From Auanema rhodensis (taxonomy: Eukaryota; Nematoda; Chromadorea; Rhabditida; Rhabditidae), in NCBI GenBank assembly GCA_964057225.1, contig OZ059898.1, positions 8,618,001 to 8,682,000 of the forward strand: a stretch of 64,000 bases of DNA. The letters run 5' to 3'. The position numbers and the translations under genes are program-made. The notes beneath the pieces are model-generated. The model worked only from the letters and a program-made list of their open reading frames with translations. It ran no database searches and had not been told where the DNA came from. Shown here piece after piece: positions 54,901 through 64,000 of the stretch (position 1 is its first letter; each line of letters opens with the position of its first letter).

Positions 54901-57900
54901 TTTCAAACATCTTTTAAATGTTCTTTCTCATGTTTTTTGAAACTATTTCACAGCTAACACAACATCATCACATGCTGTTTTTCTGTTTAGAAATTCAGAT
55001 ATGGCCCGACTTGAGACTATGAATCGTCAGATTTTCAGCTGGCCATCACAAATATTCTTCTATTTTCATTTATTCATAAATCTTAATAAATAGCATTCCT
55101 TATCACTTTTATAATTATGAATATGATAGTTAACATTCTCTATTATAATATATTTTTCTTTTTCTTTATAATCATCTTCAATCATGATTTGATTATGATT
55201 TACATTCAAATTTGTTTTGTATTTTCTATTTCCGTCACTTAACAATCCAACTTATTACAAACTTTCTAATTTCATCAATGTTGCAGCAAATCAGAAAACC
55301 TACGCTAACAAAAGTAGAAAACTGGACGTTACACAAGTACAGTTTATATTTACAAATAAGTCATCGACACACTATGACGAGATGTGCTAGTCCAAGATGC
55401 TTATCAAATGTTTGGTAAGTTTATGTATAGAAAAACTCAAAAAGTCGAATCTTTATTCTTATTCTATATTCATATTCAAATATTACTTCTTCTTCTTCTA
55501 TCTTATTCATCTTATCTTTTCTCTCTTTATTATTTTATAAATTTTTCTATTTCAATTATATTCCCTCAATTCATCTATTCATTTTCAAATATTTCATCAT
55601 TTTTCTTTTTAGTTATCATTTATATGATATTCGGAACAAAATGATGAATACAATATATACATCATAATAGAAATACAAATACATGGATTTCCATAAAGGG
55701 TGGAACATCCAGATCAATTTTTCTTTTCTTTTTTTTTCTTATTTCTTGTTTTTTTTAGTAAACAGAAATAACACATACTGAACTTACCATCAGAAGCATG
55801 TAAGCTTGTTCATTGATTAAATTGTAGGCTTCTACACTGAACAATTGAATTCGCTTTCGAAAATTTCCGTATTTTCAAGGTGTTTGTTTATTTCTTGTTT
55901 GTCAGAAAGTAAGTGATTAGAGTTACACAAGAAACAAAGCCAGTATTCATCAAAAAAATTAAAAAAAAAAGAAGTTTTGTTTTCTTGGTAGCTTATTTCC
56001 ATTTTTTTGCTTACTACCCTGTGCTAAATGTTTCTTAAAATCAGAAGAAAAGTGATAGTAGATGACTGTAACAATTAATTTTTATTTATTTTTCTATGAA
56101 AATCGTTTATTTATTCTAACAAAACTCTTTAAAACTCTTGAAAAATTCAATTGAATGATGACAAAGATTAGCTACCGTGTGATCGAAATAAGATAAAGCT
56201 AAGAGTAGTAACAGTATTAAGTTTAAATTTACTTTCAATTACCTATGACTAATACTCATTTTAGTTAAGTGGGGGTGATCACGTGAAAAGTTTATTTTCT
56301 TATTAAATAAAATAAATATATATATTTGTATCTCATCATACACATTCACCTATGTTATTCTTAATTCACGTGATTATATAAAGAGATTAAAGCAAATGTT
56401 GATATATTATATACTATATAAATGTATTTGTATTATATAAAATGCTTCACATTTCATAAGAAATTCTAACCTATTAGATCTCTCATAGAATAAAGAAAGA
56501 AAGAGAGAGAGAGAAAGAGAGAGAGAGAAAGAGAGAGAGAATCGTTGCTAGTGAATAAAGAAAAAGAGAAATATAGAAAAATAGAAAAATAGAGAGATAT
56601 ACACATGAATATGCTTGTTGGTATAGAGTACAACTAATGACGTCATTTCATTTTTGACTTAGTACATGAGCTTAAAATCAAGGAATTCTAGTAATACTTG
56701 TCCAATATATCATAACATTGCGTTTTCGCATTGATTCCTGAAATTTATTTTACTCTTTGAAAATGCAACCGCTTTCAGTTTGTTCTGAAAACAAAATGAA
56801 AAAAAGGGTTCATCATCATGCAACTACTGCAGAATTCACGTTATCATTTTGAATTAGCATAAATGACGTCAATCATTCGAAGTATTAAAGTCAATTCTCA
56901 TTCTTGTTATTACGATATACTCATCAGTTTTAATATTTTATGTTTTTCATGATTCTTATGATGAAATAACTTCTTTTTTTTTTCTTTAATTCTTTTACCC
57001 CTTACTTGTTATTGCAATATATTTCTTCTAAAATTCTTCATATGATAACGAATTTTTTAGAAAAAAAGAAAAAGAAACAAAGTTTTATACATTCACATAT
57101 ATTTTAACTAAAAATAGAAGAAAAAAATTAAAATTTTGAGCTTCTCATGTCTCTAGCTTATATAGATATATGATTGTATTTTTGATACTTGAATTAATAA
57201 TGACGTGATGAACTAAAATATATAATTATATATATATCATCAACTTTATTTCATAACAGTTAAAATCATAAAAAAAGTTTAAAATTACATTGTTGGCTTG
57301 TGTGTTGAATATTTTCATTTCTAACATAGTTTGAACACCCCCTCTTTCTTTTTAATTGTGTCTAAAGATAAAAGTAAAGTAAAATTAATAATTTATTTAT
57401 ATTATAATCAATATTATAGATTATATTCAATAATTTTACTTTTCATTTAACTACATTTGAACTTATTCTATTGTTTTCGTTAACTCAAATATACAGTTAA
57501 AAATGTTGAACAGATATCCAGTTAGAGTTATAACTGATCTGTTGTCTTCAGACTAACATGACGTCATTCGACGTCATGGAGGTTTTGCTGTTGAGGGGTT
57601 CGTTTCTTCCTCCCGCTTCACCCGCTTTTTCTATTCTTCATTTCCCTCACACTCTGTTTCTCTCTGAATTTGGTTCTCTTTTCCTTTCTCTCCCTGTTCG
57701 CAGCCTCCCCCCCCCTCCCTCCTCTAACAGAAGCTACTAGCTATTGCAGCTGAAATTTTTTGTTTATCGGTAAGAGAAGGCAGACCACATACAAACATGA
57801 ATACATATGTGTATGTTGTTCCTTTATGTTTGTCTCATAACATTGAGGGTTTCAGTTTAAGTTTTTAGTTTTCATTAGACTCTTATTCGTTGGAATAAAA

Positions 57901-58546
57901 GAAAAAAAAGTTTGCTTCAAGACACAAATTATGTCAATGTATTCTTAGTACCAAGTGAGTATAAGAAGCATTTTCTACGAACTCAAATTAGAATGATGAA
58001 AGTGTTATGCTGAGTGGTGTTGGTGATGTAGATGGGAGGAGGAGGAGGAGGAGTAGAAGAGAAGGCAGGGAAGGTTACGAGAAAATTAGGTTCCACCCTC
58101 ATAAAGAATCTGACAACTTCAGTGTTTGTTGACTAATATATGCACATATGTATATAAATATATTTATATACATATAATTAACAAGATATATATATGTTTA
58201 GTTGAATATAATCAATTAATATAGTTTTAATGATAGTAGTTGTGACGTATTAATGAATATATTCAATAAGTTCAAATTATATGCTAAATAATGATCAGCT
58301 TTGATACCATGTTAACCTGAATAATCTCAATTATTCAAATATTTTGATTTTTCTAATTATATATTTTGAATATATGCATACATATATACTATATATATAT
58401 ATATCGATATATCATATAGTTAAATTCAATTTCCTAATAACTTTAATAATTTGTTTCAGTGAAGAAAATGTTGAAAGAACACGTGCTGTAGTTCCGCGCA
58501 AAGGTGTAGAATCTAGACGAAAACGACGACAATCCACAGATCAAAG
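51911..58546 (+). CDS. Candidate unidentified gene, three linked exons, 3' end unknown
   Basis: Three exon-like segments fit one model: 51911-51952 (MSNLEVPSPTPPHG, start 11 nt after a CAAAATAG acceptor, donor GTAATT), 55287-55414 (after GTTGCAG, donor GTAAGT) and 58460-58546 (after TTGTTTCAG, donor GTATGT). The second and third joins are in phase: the exon ending NV-TG plus T makes Cys, continuing EENVERTRAVVPRKG and ESRRKRRQSTDQ. The third exon is open in only one frame, the one required. A Cys-containing segment CASPRCLSNVC and a strongly basic RRKRR are visible. The first exon is the weakest; translation could start at MTRCASPRC (55363) instead. A possible terminal exon is at 63319-63346 (HLLRRQGA then stop). 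I do not recognise the family. Confidence 0.35.
51953..55286 (+). other. AT-rich stretch between candidate exons 1 and 2
   Basis: 3.3 kb, intronic if the candidate gene is real. Contains a CT microsatellite (52709-52736) and small TA runs near 53715-53730. No other element recognised. Confidence 0.55.
52709..52736. repeat. CT microsatellite
   Basis: About 28 nt of CT dinucleotide. Confidence 0.95.
56493..56540. repeat. GA microsatellite
   Basis: About 48 nt of GA/GAAA units. Confidence 0.95.
56638..57576. promoter_or_regulatory. Cluster of CRE (TGACGTCA) sites
   Basis: Perfect TGACGTCA at 56638-56645, 56864-56871 and 57559-57566, the last followed two bases later by CGACGTCA (57569-57576), so two half-palindromic cores sit in tandem. 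These are canonical bZIP (CREB/ATF) sites. They lie inside the putative intron before the exon at 58460. Confidence 0.5.
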
Positions 58547-59016
58547 GTATGTTCACATTAATATGTCTGACCCGTTCAAAAATATAAAAAATTTCCTCCA
58601 TATTCTGAAAGTAATTTCCTAAACTTAAAACTTTGAAAAATTTGTTGAAATCTTTTTTTTCTTATAATTAAGCATATCGTTCGATCGATTAATTAGAAAA
58701 GAGAAAAAAAAACAATCAAGATTCATGATTATGCAATATGTATGTAAAACTGGAAAATTAACTTTAATATTTTAATTTCCGTTAAATTCATAACGAATTT
58801 CATATCTTTTATTATTAGTATTATAAAAATTGATTAAGATATTTTTCAATTTAATCTATATATTCATAAAGATTTATAAATAACTATTTTTTTATAAAAT
58901 TATAAAAAAAATGATATCATTTCTTGTGTTGAAGAATAATAATGACAGAAAAAAGGCTAAATGACAACAAGATATGTCATTATATATACTATATACTATA
59001 ATATTTATTATATATT

Positions 59017-59017
<1 letters not shown>

Positions 59018-59058
<41 letters not shown>
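59018..59058. repeat. TA microsatellite
   Basis: About 28 nt of pure TA with TATT-type flanks. A minus-strand open frame here encodes only alternating Ile/Tyr and is an artefact. Confidence 0.95.
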
Positions 59059-59060
<2 letters not shown>

Positions 59061-59264
59061 AATATTATAATATTCTGATTTAAATACAAATTGATTTCAT
59101 ATTTTCCATTTCAACATAATAAAAAGTACTTCCCTTTTGAAGTTAAAGCTTAATAATAAAATTGAAAAAAAAAAGTTTTATTTTATAAATACATACATAC
59201 ATGTTGTACATATGTATTACATGAAAAACTATTTATAAATAGCATATTTAATAAAAAATATTAT

Positions 59265-59266
<2 letters not shown>

Positions 59267-59300
<34 letters not shown>

Positions 59301-59301
59301 A
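59267..59301. repeat. ATC trinucleotide microsatellite
   Basis: About 11 ATC/CAT units, followed by degenerate AATCACCATC units. Confidence 0.95.
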
Positions 59302-61051
59302 ATCACCATCATAATCATCATAATGTAAATTCAGTCATATGAGCTTTAATATGACTTTAGATGAAAAAATCTTTTCATTCCTCTATCTTCTCATTTTTCT
59401 TATAATCTTTTAACTTTTTATTAAACGTATATAATATAATATATTCTGATAAAATGATGACATTAAATAATTATTTGATCATTTTAAACGAATATAGAAA
59501 ATACGTATTGAAATAAAATTTAATGTTTTTATTAAAATATTATTATATTGATTTCCATTAAGATATAATATTACATTAATTATATATTTATTTATAATAA
59601 ATATAAATAAGATTTTATTCTAAAAAGTCGGCAGATGACAATTTGAATCAGAAGAACTTGGTCCGTTTGTTTTCTCAATATGTGATGACTATTTAAACAA
59701 ATGACATCATTCTATATATTCTAGTATTTCACTGCATTAATCTTGCAGATGAATCTCTTCTTGCTTTTCCTAGTTCATTTTCATCCAATTTTTCTAATTA
59801 TTAAGAGCAAAATCATTTTTAAAGGTTTCTACTATTTATGAATTATTCTTTCTCATTATATTAATTATTTCAAAATAATTATATAAGCTATCATAATCAT
59901 ATGCGTGTATAAGCTTTTCTTTTGAATTTAACATTTCTTTTAATATTTTTCTTGAAATCTTTTCTTTTCTTGGTAAATAAAAAAGAAAAGAATTAAAGAA
60001 TAACCTTTATTAGTTAAAACAGACGTTTTCTATTTAATAATTACTCATTTTTGATTATAAGATATACACATACATATGTTTATGTATACTATATGAATAT
60101 ATAATTTTTTGGTTTAAAAGTATTACTATACTTATATATATATATACTATACTATACTATACTTTATTAATGAATATATATATATATATATATATATTAT
60201 AATTATAATTATATCAGTATAATTTAAATATATTTTAAAAAGGATAAGACATCTATGTATATGTATATCTAGAAATAGTATAGTAAGTGCAAATGACCTT
60301 TTAAGTTTTGGATTATAAATGACAATATGATGGATATAAGAGAAAAGAAATGATGATAACTATATGTATGTATGTATACCTACCTATATAATATGTAAAT
60401 ATATACATTCAAATTTATTATTATATATATATATACTATATGTTTTATCAGCTTAGAAGAGAAAAAAAACAAATTTGACGTTTTCTTCTCATATTTTTTC
60501 CGTTTTTTCTCTTTAAATTTGATGAAAACGGTGAAAATTAATATTTGAGTTCTTGATTTGTATTAAATTTATGAAATAATTTATATAATTAAGAGCTGTC
60601 TCATTTAGATATTTTATATAAAATCATTCGTAAATTAATATTTGGACACCTAATTATCTTGATTTTCAATCAGCCATGAAATATGTTTTTTTTATAATTT
60701 GGTTGAATAATTTCAAATTATTATATTCATACATCTAGTATATAATTGGATATATATATACATATAGTTAGTATGTAGGTGTTATACTAGAGGGTGGATC
60801 ATTAAAATTAAGTGATGATAGAAATGACTTTTCTCATTTTTTTGTGTGAATAAACATTGAAAATAATCAAAAAGACTGAGAAGAGTCAGTGATATCAACT
60901 GAAATCGGATGAGAGGATGTGTAAAATGTGCAGAAATGCAATGTGATGAAGCCACAAGTCATCTAGAGAGAACGTGAGTGTAGAAGCTGAAATTCGCATT
61001 GAAAAGGAATAAGATTCGAGAGAAAAGGAAAAAGATGAGACTCAGATAAAG

Positions 61052-61058
<7 letters not shown>

Positions 61059-61139
<81 letters not shown>
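61059..61139. repeat. CT microsatellite
   Basis: About 80 nt of nearly pure CT dinucleotide, the longest in the window. It runs directly into a 40-bp tandem repeat. Confidence 0.97.
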
Positions 61140-61143
<4 letters not shown>

Positions 61144-61218
61144 TTTCTAATCCCTCCTATGCATTTCTTGCTCTCTCTCCGTATTTCTAATCCCTCCTAT
61201 GCATTTCTTGCTCTCTCT
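61131..61218. repeat. 40-bp tandem repeat
   Basis: Two exact copies (61131-61170, 61171-61210) and the first 8 nt of a third. Each copy begins CTCTCTCTCCGTATTTC and ends GCATTTCTTG. The unit starts with CT repeats, so it may have arisen by slippage from the adjacent microsatellite. Confidence 0.92.
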
Positions 61219-61434
61219 GGACGTCTGTTGCATAAGTCTGAATGAAACGTATCAGGGATGCAGAGGAGCAGGACGAAAGCTGATTGGGTAGAAGGAAGGC
61301 GATGGAAGACGGAGAAAAAGAAGGAAAACGAGAGAGGGAAGCCGCGAAAGAAGGAGGGAGCAAGAGAGATGAGAGAAAATGAGAGTAGGGGATGGAAAAG
61401 TGACGTCGTTGTCCCTCCCACCCTCCACACTCAG

Positions 61435-61517
61435 ATCCAACTATGGCTAATAAGCAGGCCGGGAGTGGCAACCTATTTTGTCGTGCTTGTTTCTCTGTCT
61501 GTATACTGCATGATCAA
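61435..61517 (+). CDS. Candidate first coding exon of an unknown gene
   Basis: A pyrimidine-rich acceptor (CCCTCCACACTCAG) precedes ATCCAACT and then an ATG; the segment ends at AA|GTAAGC, a good donor. From the ATG it reads MANKQAGSGNLFCRACFSVC and ends in phase 0. The short acceptor-to-ATG distance matches the trans-spliced starts elsewhere in the window. Another frame is also open and hydrophobic (RPGVATYFVVLVSLSVYCMI), so the frame is not certain. No family recognised; any continuation lies to the right. Confidence 0.28.
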
Positions 61518-61643
61518 GTAAGCTTCAATGCTCTCTTCTGTCCTCTCTTTCTCTATCTCCCTCTCACTTCATATTGTCCTCTCATGTTTCTATTTCTCTT
61601 TTTCATTGCTCTTTTTCCTCAATTTATAATAAAGTATAACCAT

Positions 61644-62194
61644 CACGTGAGTTAGAACTTTACGTGCAATGTCACGTACCCATGCTCAGTCATATCAGGA
61701 ATATCAGATTATTAAAATGCTTGTCCTTTAACTGTCTTCACACGTTTTTTCTTCCTTTTTTCCCTATTTCCAACTATATTCCATCTCCTTTTTCAATTTT
61801 ATGAATATCTGCCATCATTACTGTTATCTTTTAGAGCTGCTTACTTAGATATTTTGAAAATCTTAAGAAAAGGTTTCGAAATAGCCGGCTCATTGCTTCA
61901 GTATTCGTTCCAATTTGTCGTTAGCGTTGTCTTCTCGATATGTGTTGTCGTTTCCAACTTTTGCGCTGCTATCTATCTCCCTCGTTCTCCCTCTCTCTTT
62001 TTTTCTCTCTCTCTCTCTTTCTCTCTCTGTCTAATTCTTCTATCTTCGTCATCCCTCGTATTTTCTTTTTTCTTAACTTCTAATTCTTATTCTCATACTC
62101 CATATATCTGTATGTGTGATGGCTTACTCTATCTATAGAATGACGTTTACGTGACAGCACGTAAATCACATAAATCAAGTTCAGTATACACGTG
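61644..62194. promoter_or_regulatory. Cluster of ACGTG inverted repeats / E-boxes
   Basis: CACGTG at 61644-61649 and 62189-62194; TACGTG-N6-CACGTA at 61661-61678; TTTACGTG-ACAG-CACGTAAA at 62146-62165, a perfect 8-bp inverted repeat. CACGTG is the bHLH E-box, and TACGTG matches the core of hypoxia response elements. No core promoter was identified beside it. Confidence 0.45.
62002..62028. repeat. CT microsatellite
   Basis: About 27 nt of CT-rich dinucleotide repeat within a longer pyrimidine tract (61975-62035). Confidence 0.85.
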
Positions 62195-64000
62195 CATTTT
62201 GCGATTTTTTTATTCAAAATCTTCTGAATTGTAATGAAAACTTACAAATACATTTATTTATATATAGATTTTATTCTCATTCATCATTCGTTCTCTATCT
62301 TTCCAACATTTTGGATGAATACTCTGTGAGCAGTGACAGACTAAGTAAAATGCCGATTATCTGATTTGGCATTTTTCCACGGAACTGCTACTTTTCCAAG
62401 AAACTTCTAAAGCTTATTGTCTACCTTTCTAACTATATACTCGTGATTTTTGGTGTTGGTCAGGTGTTAGCAGAAACAATGATTGCCCGTTCTGGTCAGA
62501 TGAATGACATCATAGACATGTTGTCATGCTCTATTTCAAGCAATCATCTTCTGATCTTTCTAAATATATCATTTATATTTTTATGTGTCATCACCATATC
62601 TGTTGTTGTCACTACGATGGTCACGCTTTATATGAATTTCACGTACTCACGTTTCATCATTTTCTTAGGACTAGGCTTGAAGATCGGTTACATGTTGTCC
62701 AACCCATTCATCTCTTTTTCTTTTCATTTTTCTCATTGTTTCTACGTTTTCATGTCCTGCTACCTTCCCTATTTTACCTTTTTTTATCTGGTTTTCAATC
62801 CAATTCTGATATCCCCTGCAATATGGTGATAGGTATACCTTATAACACAATCTTTAAATCATTAAATAATACTTTGATACTTAAAATTATTATTATAAAC
62901 TATATTATAACTATAATTGAACTCTAATTTTCATATCAGACTGTATATATATATATAAATATATTCATAAGAAGTTTTGATTATTTTATTTTTATAATCT
63001 ATAAGACTTATACTTCTTCTGAATGTTAGCAATCTTACTTAAAATATAATTTATGATTCTTAAATTCTCTTTCGTCTTCTTCTTCTTTTCTATAAAACTG
63101 TTCTGGAGATTACAAGGTGCCACTATCTATTTAAGATATAAGGCTATAAAGCTTTTCAACACCTCCATTCAATATTATCTTTGTTATTTTGTTGCATTAT
63201 ATGATGTTATAGAAATATTTTCTACTACAAATTCATTTTATTTGCCAATTATGATGAAAGAAATATTCTCGATGAAAAAGTTCCATCGCATTCAACGTCT
63301 TCATCACTCTAGCCTCAGGCATCTGTTGCGCAGACAAGGCGCATGATGTCATATCCTGACCATTATAAACGAGTTTCACGTCCTCTCGTTGTCATTTCCA
63401 TTTATAGATATAATAATCATTCAAAAATAATTTTTTTGGTAATGTACTTTCGAATAGAGGACAGATCAGAAACCGTTAAATCCCAGAAATGCACTTTAGT
63501 TTATTATTACGTTAATGCGTTTTTTCCTGGCTTCAAAGCTTTTTTTTTATCAATATTTATGTTCATCTTTTTCCTATCCAGCTTAAATATCGTCTTAACT
63601 ATTTCTTTTAATTAAGAAATAACTGAAAACAGTTTTTTGATCATAAAACATGAGATGGAGGTGCAAAGAGAAGAGGCGGGAGGGTTGGGGATTTCATTTG
63701 ACACATTCCCAAATTATAATACAAATGTATATCTAATCAATGTATCATCACACATCATTTTATTTCCTAAATACTATTTTTTCGAAGGAATGAAACGAAT
63801 TTTCAAGCCTAAAAAGACATTAAAACTCAGTTCAAACTATAATCGAAATAAAAAAAACTGTGATATAAGCTCATATCGTTAACTGATATATTTAATATGT
63901 TTTCCTCTATAAAATGGCTTATTTCTCTAAAGATTGTGATAAAGAATCACAAAATTGAGAGGAAAGATGCCGATGTATAGAGCTGATATTGGAATACTGT

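Larger units (their letters stand above)
55415..58459 (+). other. AT-rich stretch between candidate exons 2 and 3
   Basis: 3.0 kb. Contains a GA microsatellite (56493-56540), perfect CRE sites at 56638, 56864 and 57559, and a C-rich pyrimidine tract near 57600-57725. No exon recognised. Confidence 0.55.
58547..64000. other. Right-end desert
   Basis: AT-rich with many microsatellites. It contains the candidate exon at 61435-61517, the ACGTG inverted-repeat cluster (61644-62194) and several pyrimidine-driven open frames (61187-61471, 61854-62138, 62443-62927) that lack splice or homology support. Confidence 0.55.

Noticed and set aside
58892-59089. Minus-strand 65-codon frame of Ile/Tyr repeats
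   Set aside because: Translation of a TA microsatellite.
61187-61521. Overlapping open frames on both strands next to the CT repeat
   Set aside because: Simple-sequence composition keeps all frames open; only the short segment 61435-61517 has splice-site support and is listed separately.
62443-62927. Two overlapping hydrophobic frames of 128 and 133 codons
   Set aside because: Both are driven by T-rich sequence; no conserved motif, and the two frames overlap on the same strand. Kept only as a possible exon region in the desert description.

Overview
The window is nuclear DNA from a nematode. The evidence is six protein-coding genes whose closest recognisable relatives are Caenorhabditis elegans genes, almost uniformly tiny introns (mostly 38-60 nt, with GT donors and TTTCAG/TTTTAG-type acceptors), start codons 2-8 nt downstream of a splice-acceptor sequence (as expected for trans-spliced messages), and very AT-rich noncoding DNA full of TA, CT, CAT and CTT microsatellites. 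The exact clade cannot be fixed from the sequence. No tRNA, rRNA, spliced-leader RNA gene, CRISPR array or intact transposon was recognised.

Layout, left to right. (1) 1-1013, plus strand: last six exons of NADPH-cytochrome P450 reductase (emb-8). (2) 4660-13598, plus: an RBMS/MSSP-type two-RRM RNA-binding protein (sup-26). It has a 6 kb first intron with further candidate first exons, and a GC-rich foldable element at 7964-8068. (3) 14200-14508: a possible small membrane-protein gene or its relic. (4) 15389-19406, plus: a complete 24-exon gene for the U5/tri-snRNP splicing factor PRPF6 (prp-6). (5) 19857-21983, minus: complete stomatin gene unc-1, tail-to-tail with prp-6. (6) 21984-32471: about 10.5 kb with no confident gene. 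(7) 32472-33119, minus: complete mitochondrial fission process protein MTFP1 (mtp-18). (8) 37956-43671, plus: complete Crumbs-like EGF/mucin transmembrane protein eat-20, with a GC-AG first intron and a candidate TATA promoter upstream. (9) 43672-64000: about 20 kb of mostly noncoding DNA. It holds three phase-compatible candidate exons of an unidentified plus-strand gene (51911-58546), a cluster of perfect TGACGTCA (CRE) palindromes, a cluster of ACGTG inverted repeats, and one further candidate first exon near 61.4 kb.

The genes do not form an obvious pathway or operon; each appears to have its own promoter or outron. The core exon joins were checked for phase: prp-6 sums to 946 codons, eat-20 to 775, unc-1 to 286, mtp-18 to 171 (each including the stop), and the modelled sup-26 to 458. 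The most interesting leads are regulatory and RNA-level: alternative sup-26 5' exons, the folded element in its intron, the GC-AG signal-peptide intron of eat-20, and the CRE and ACGTG clusters in the right-hand desert.
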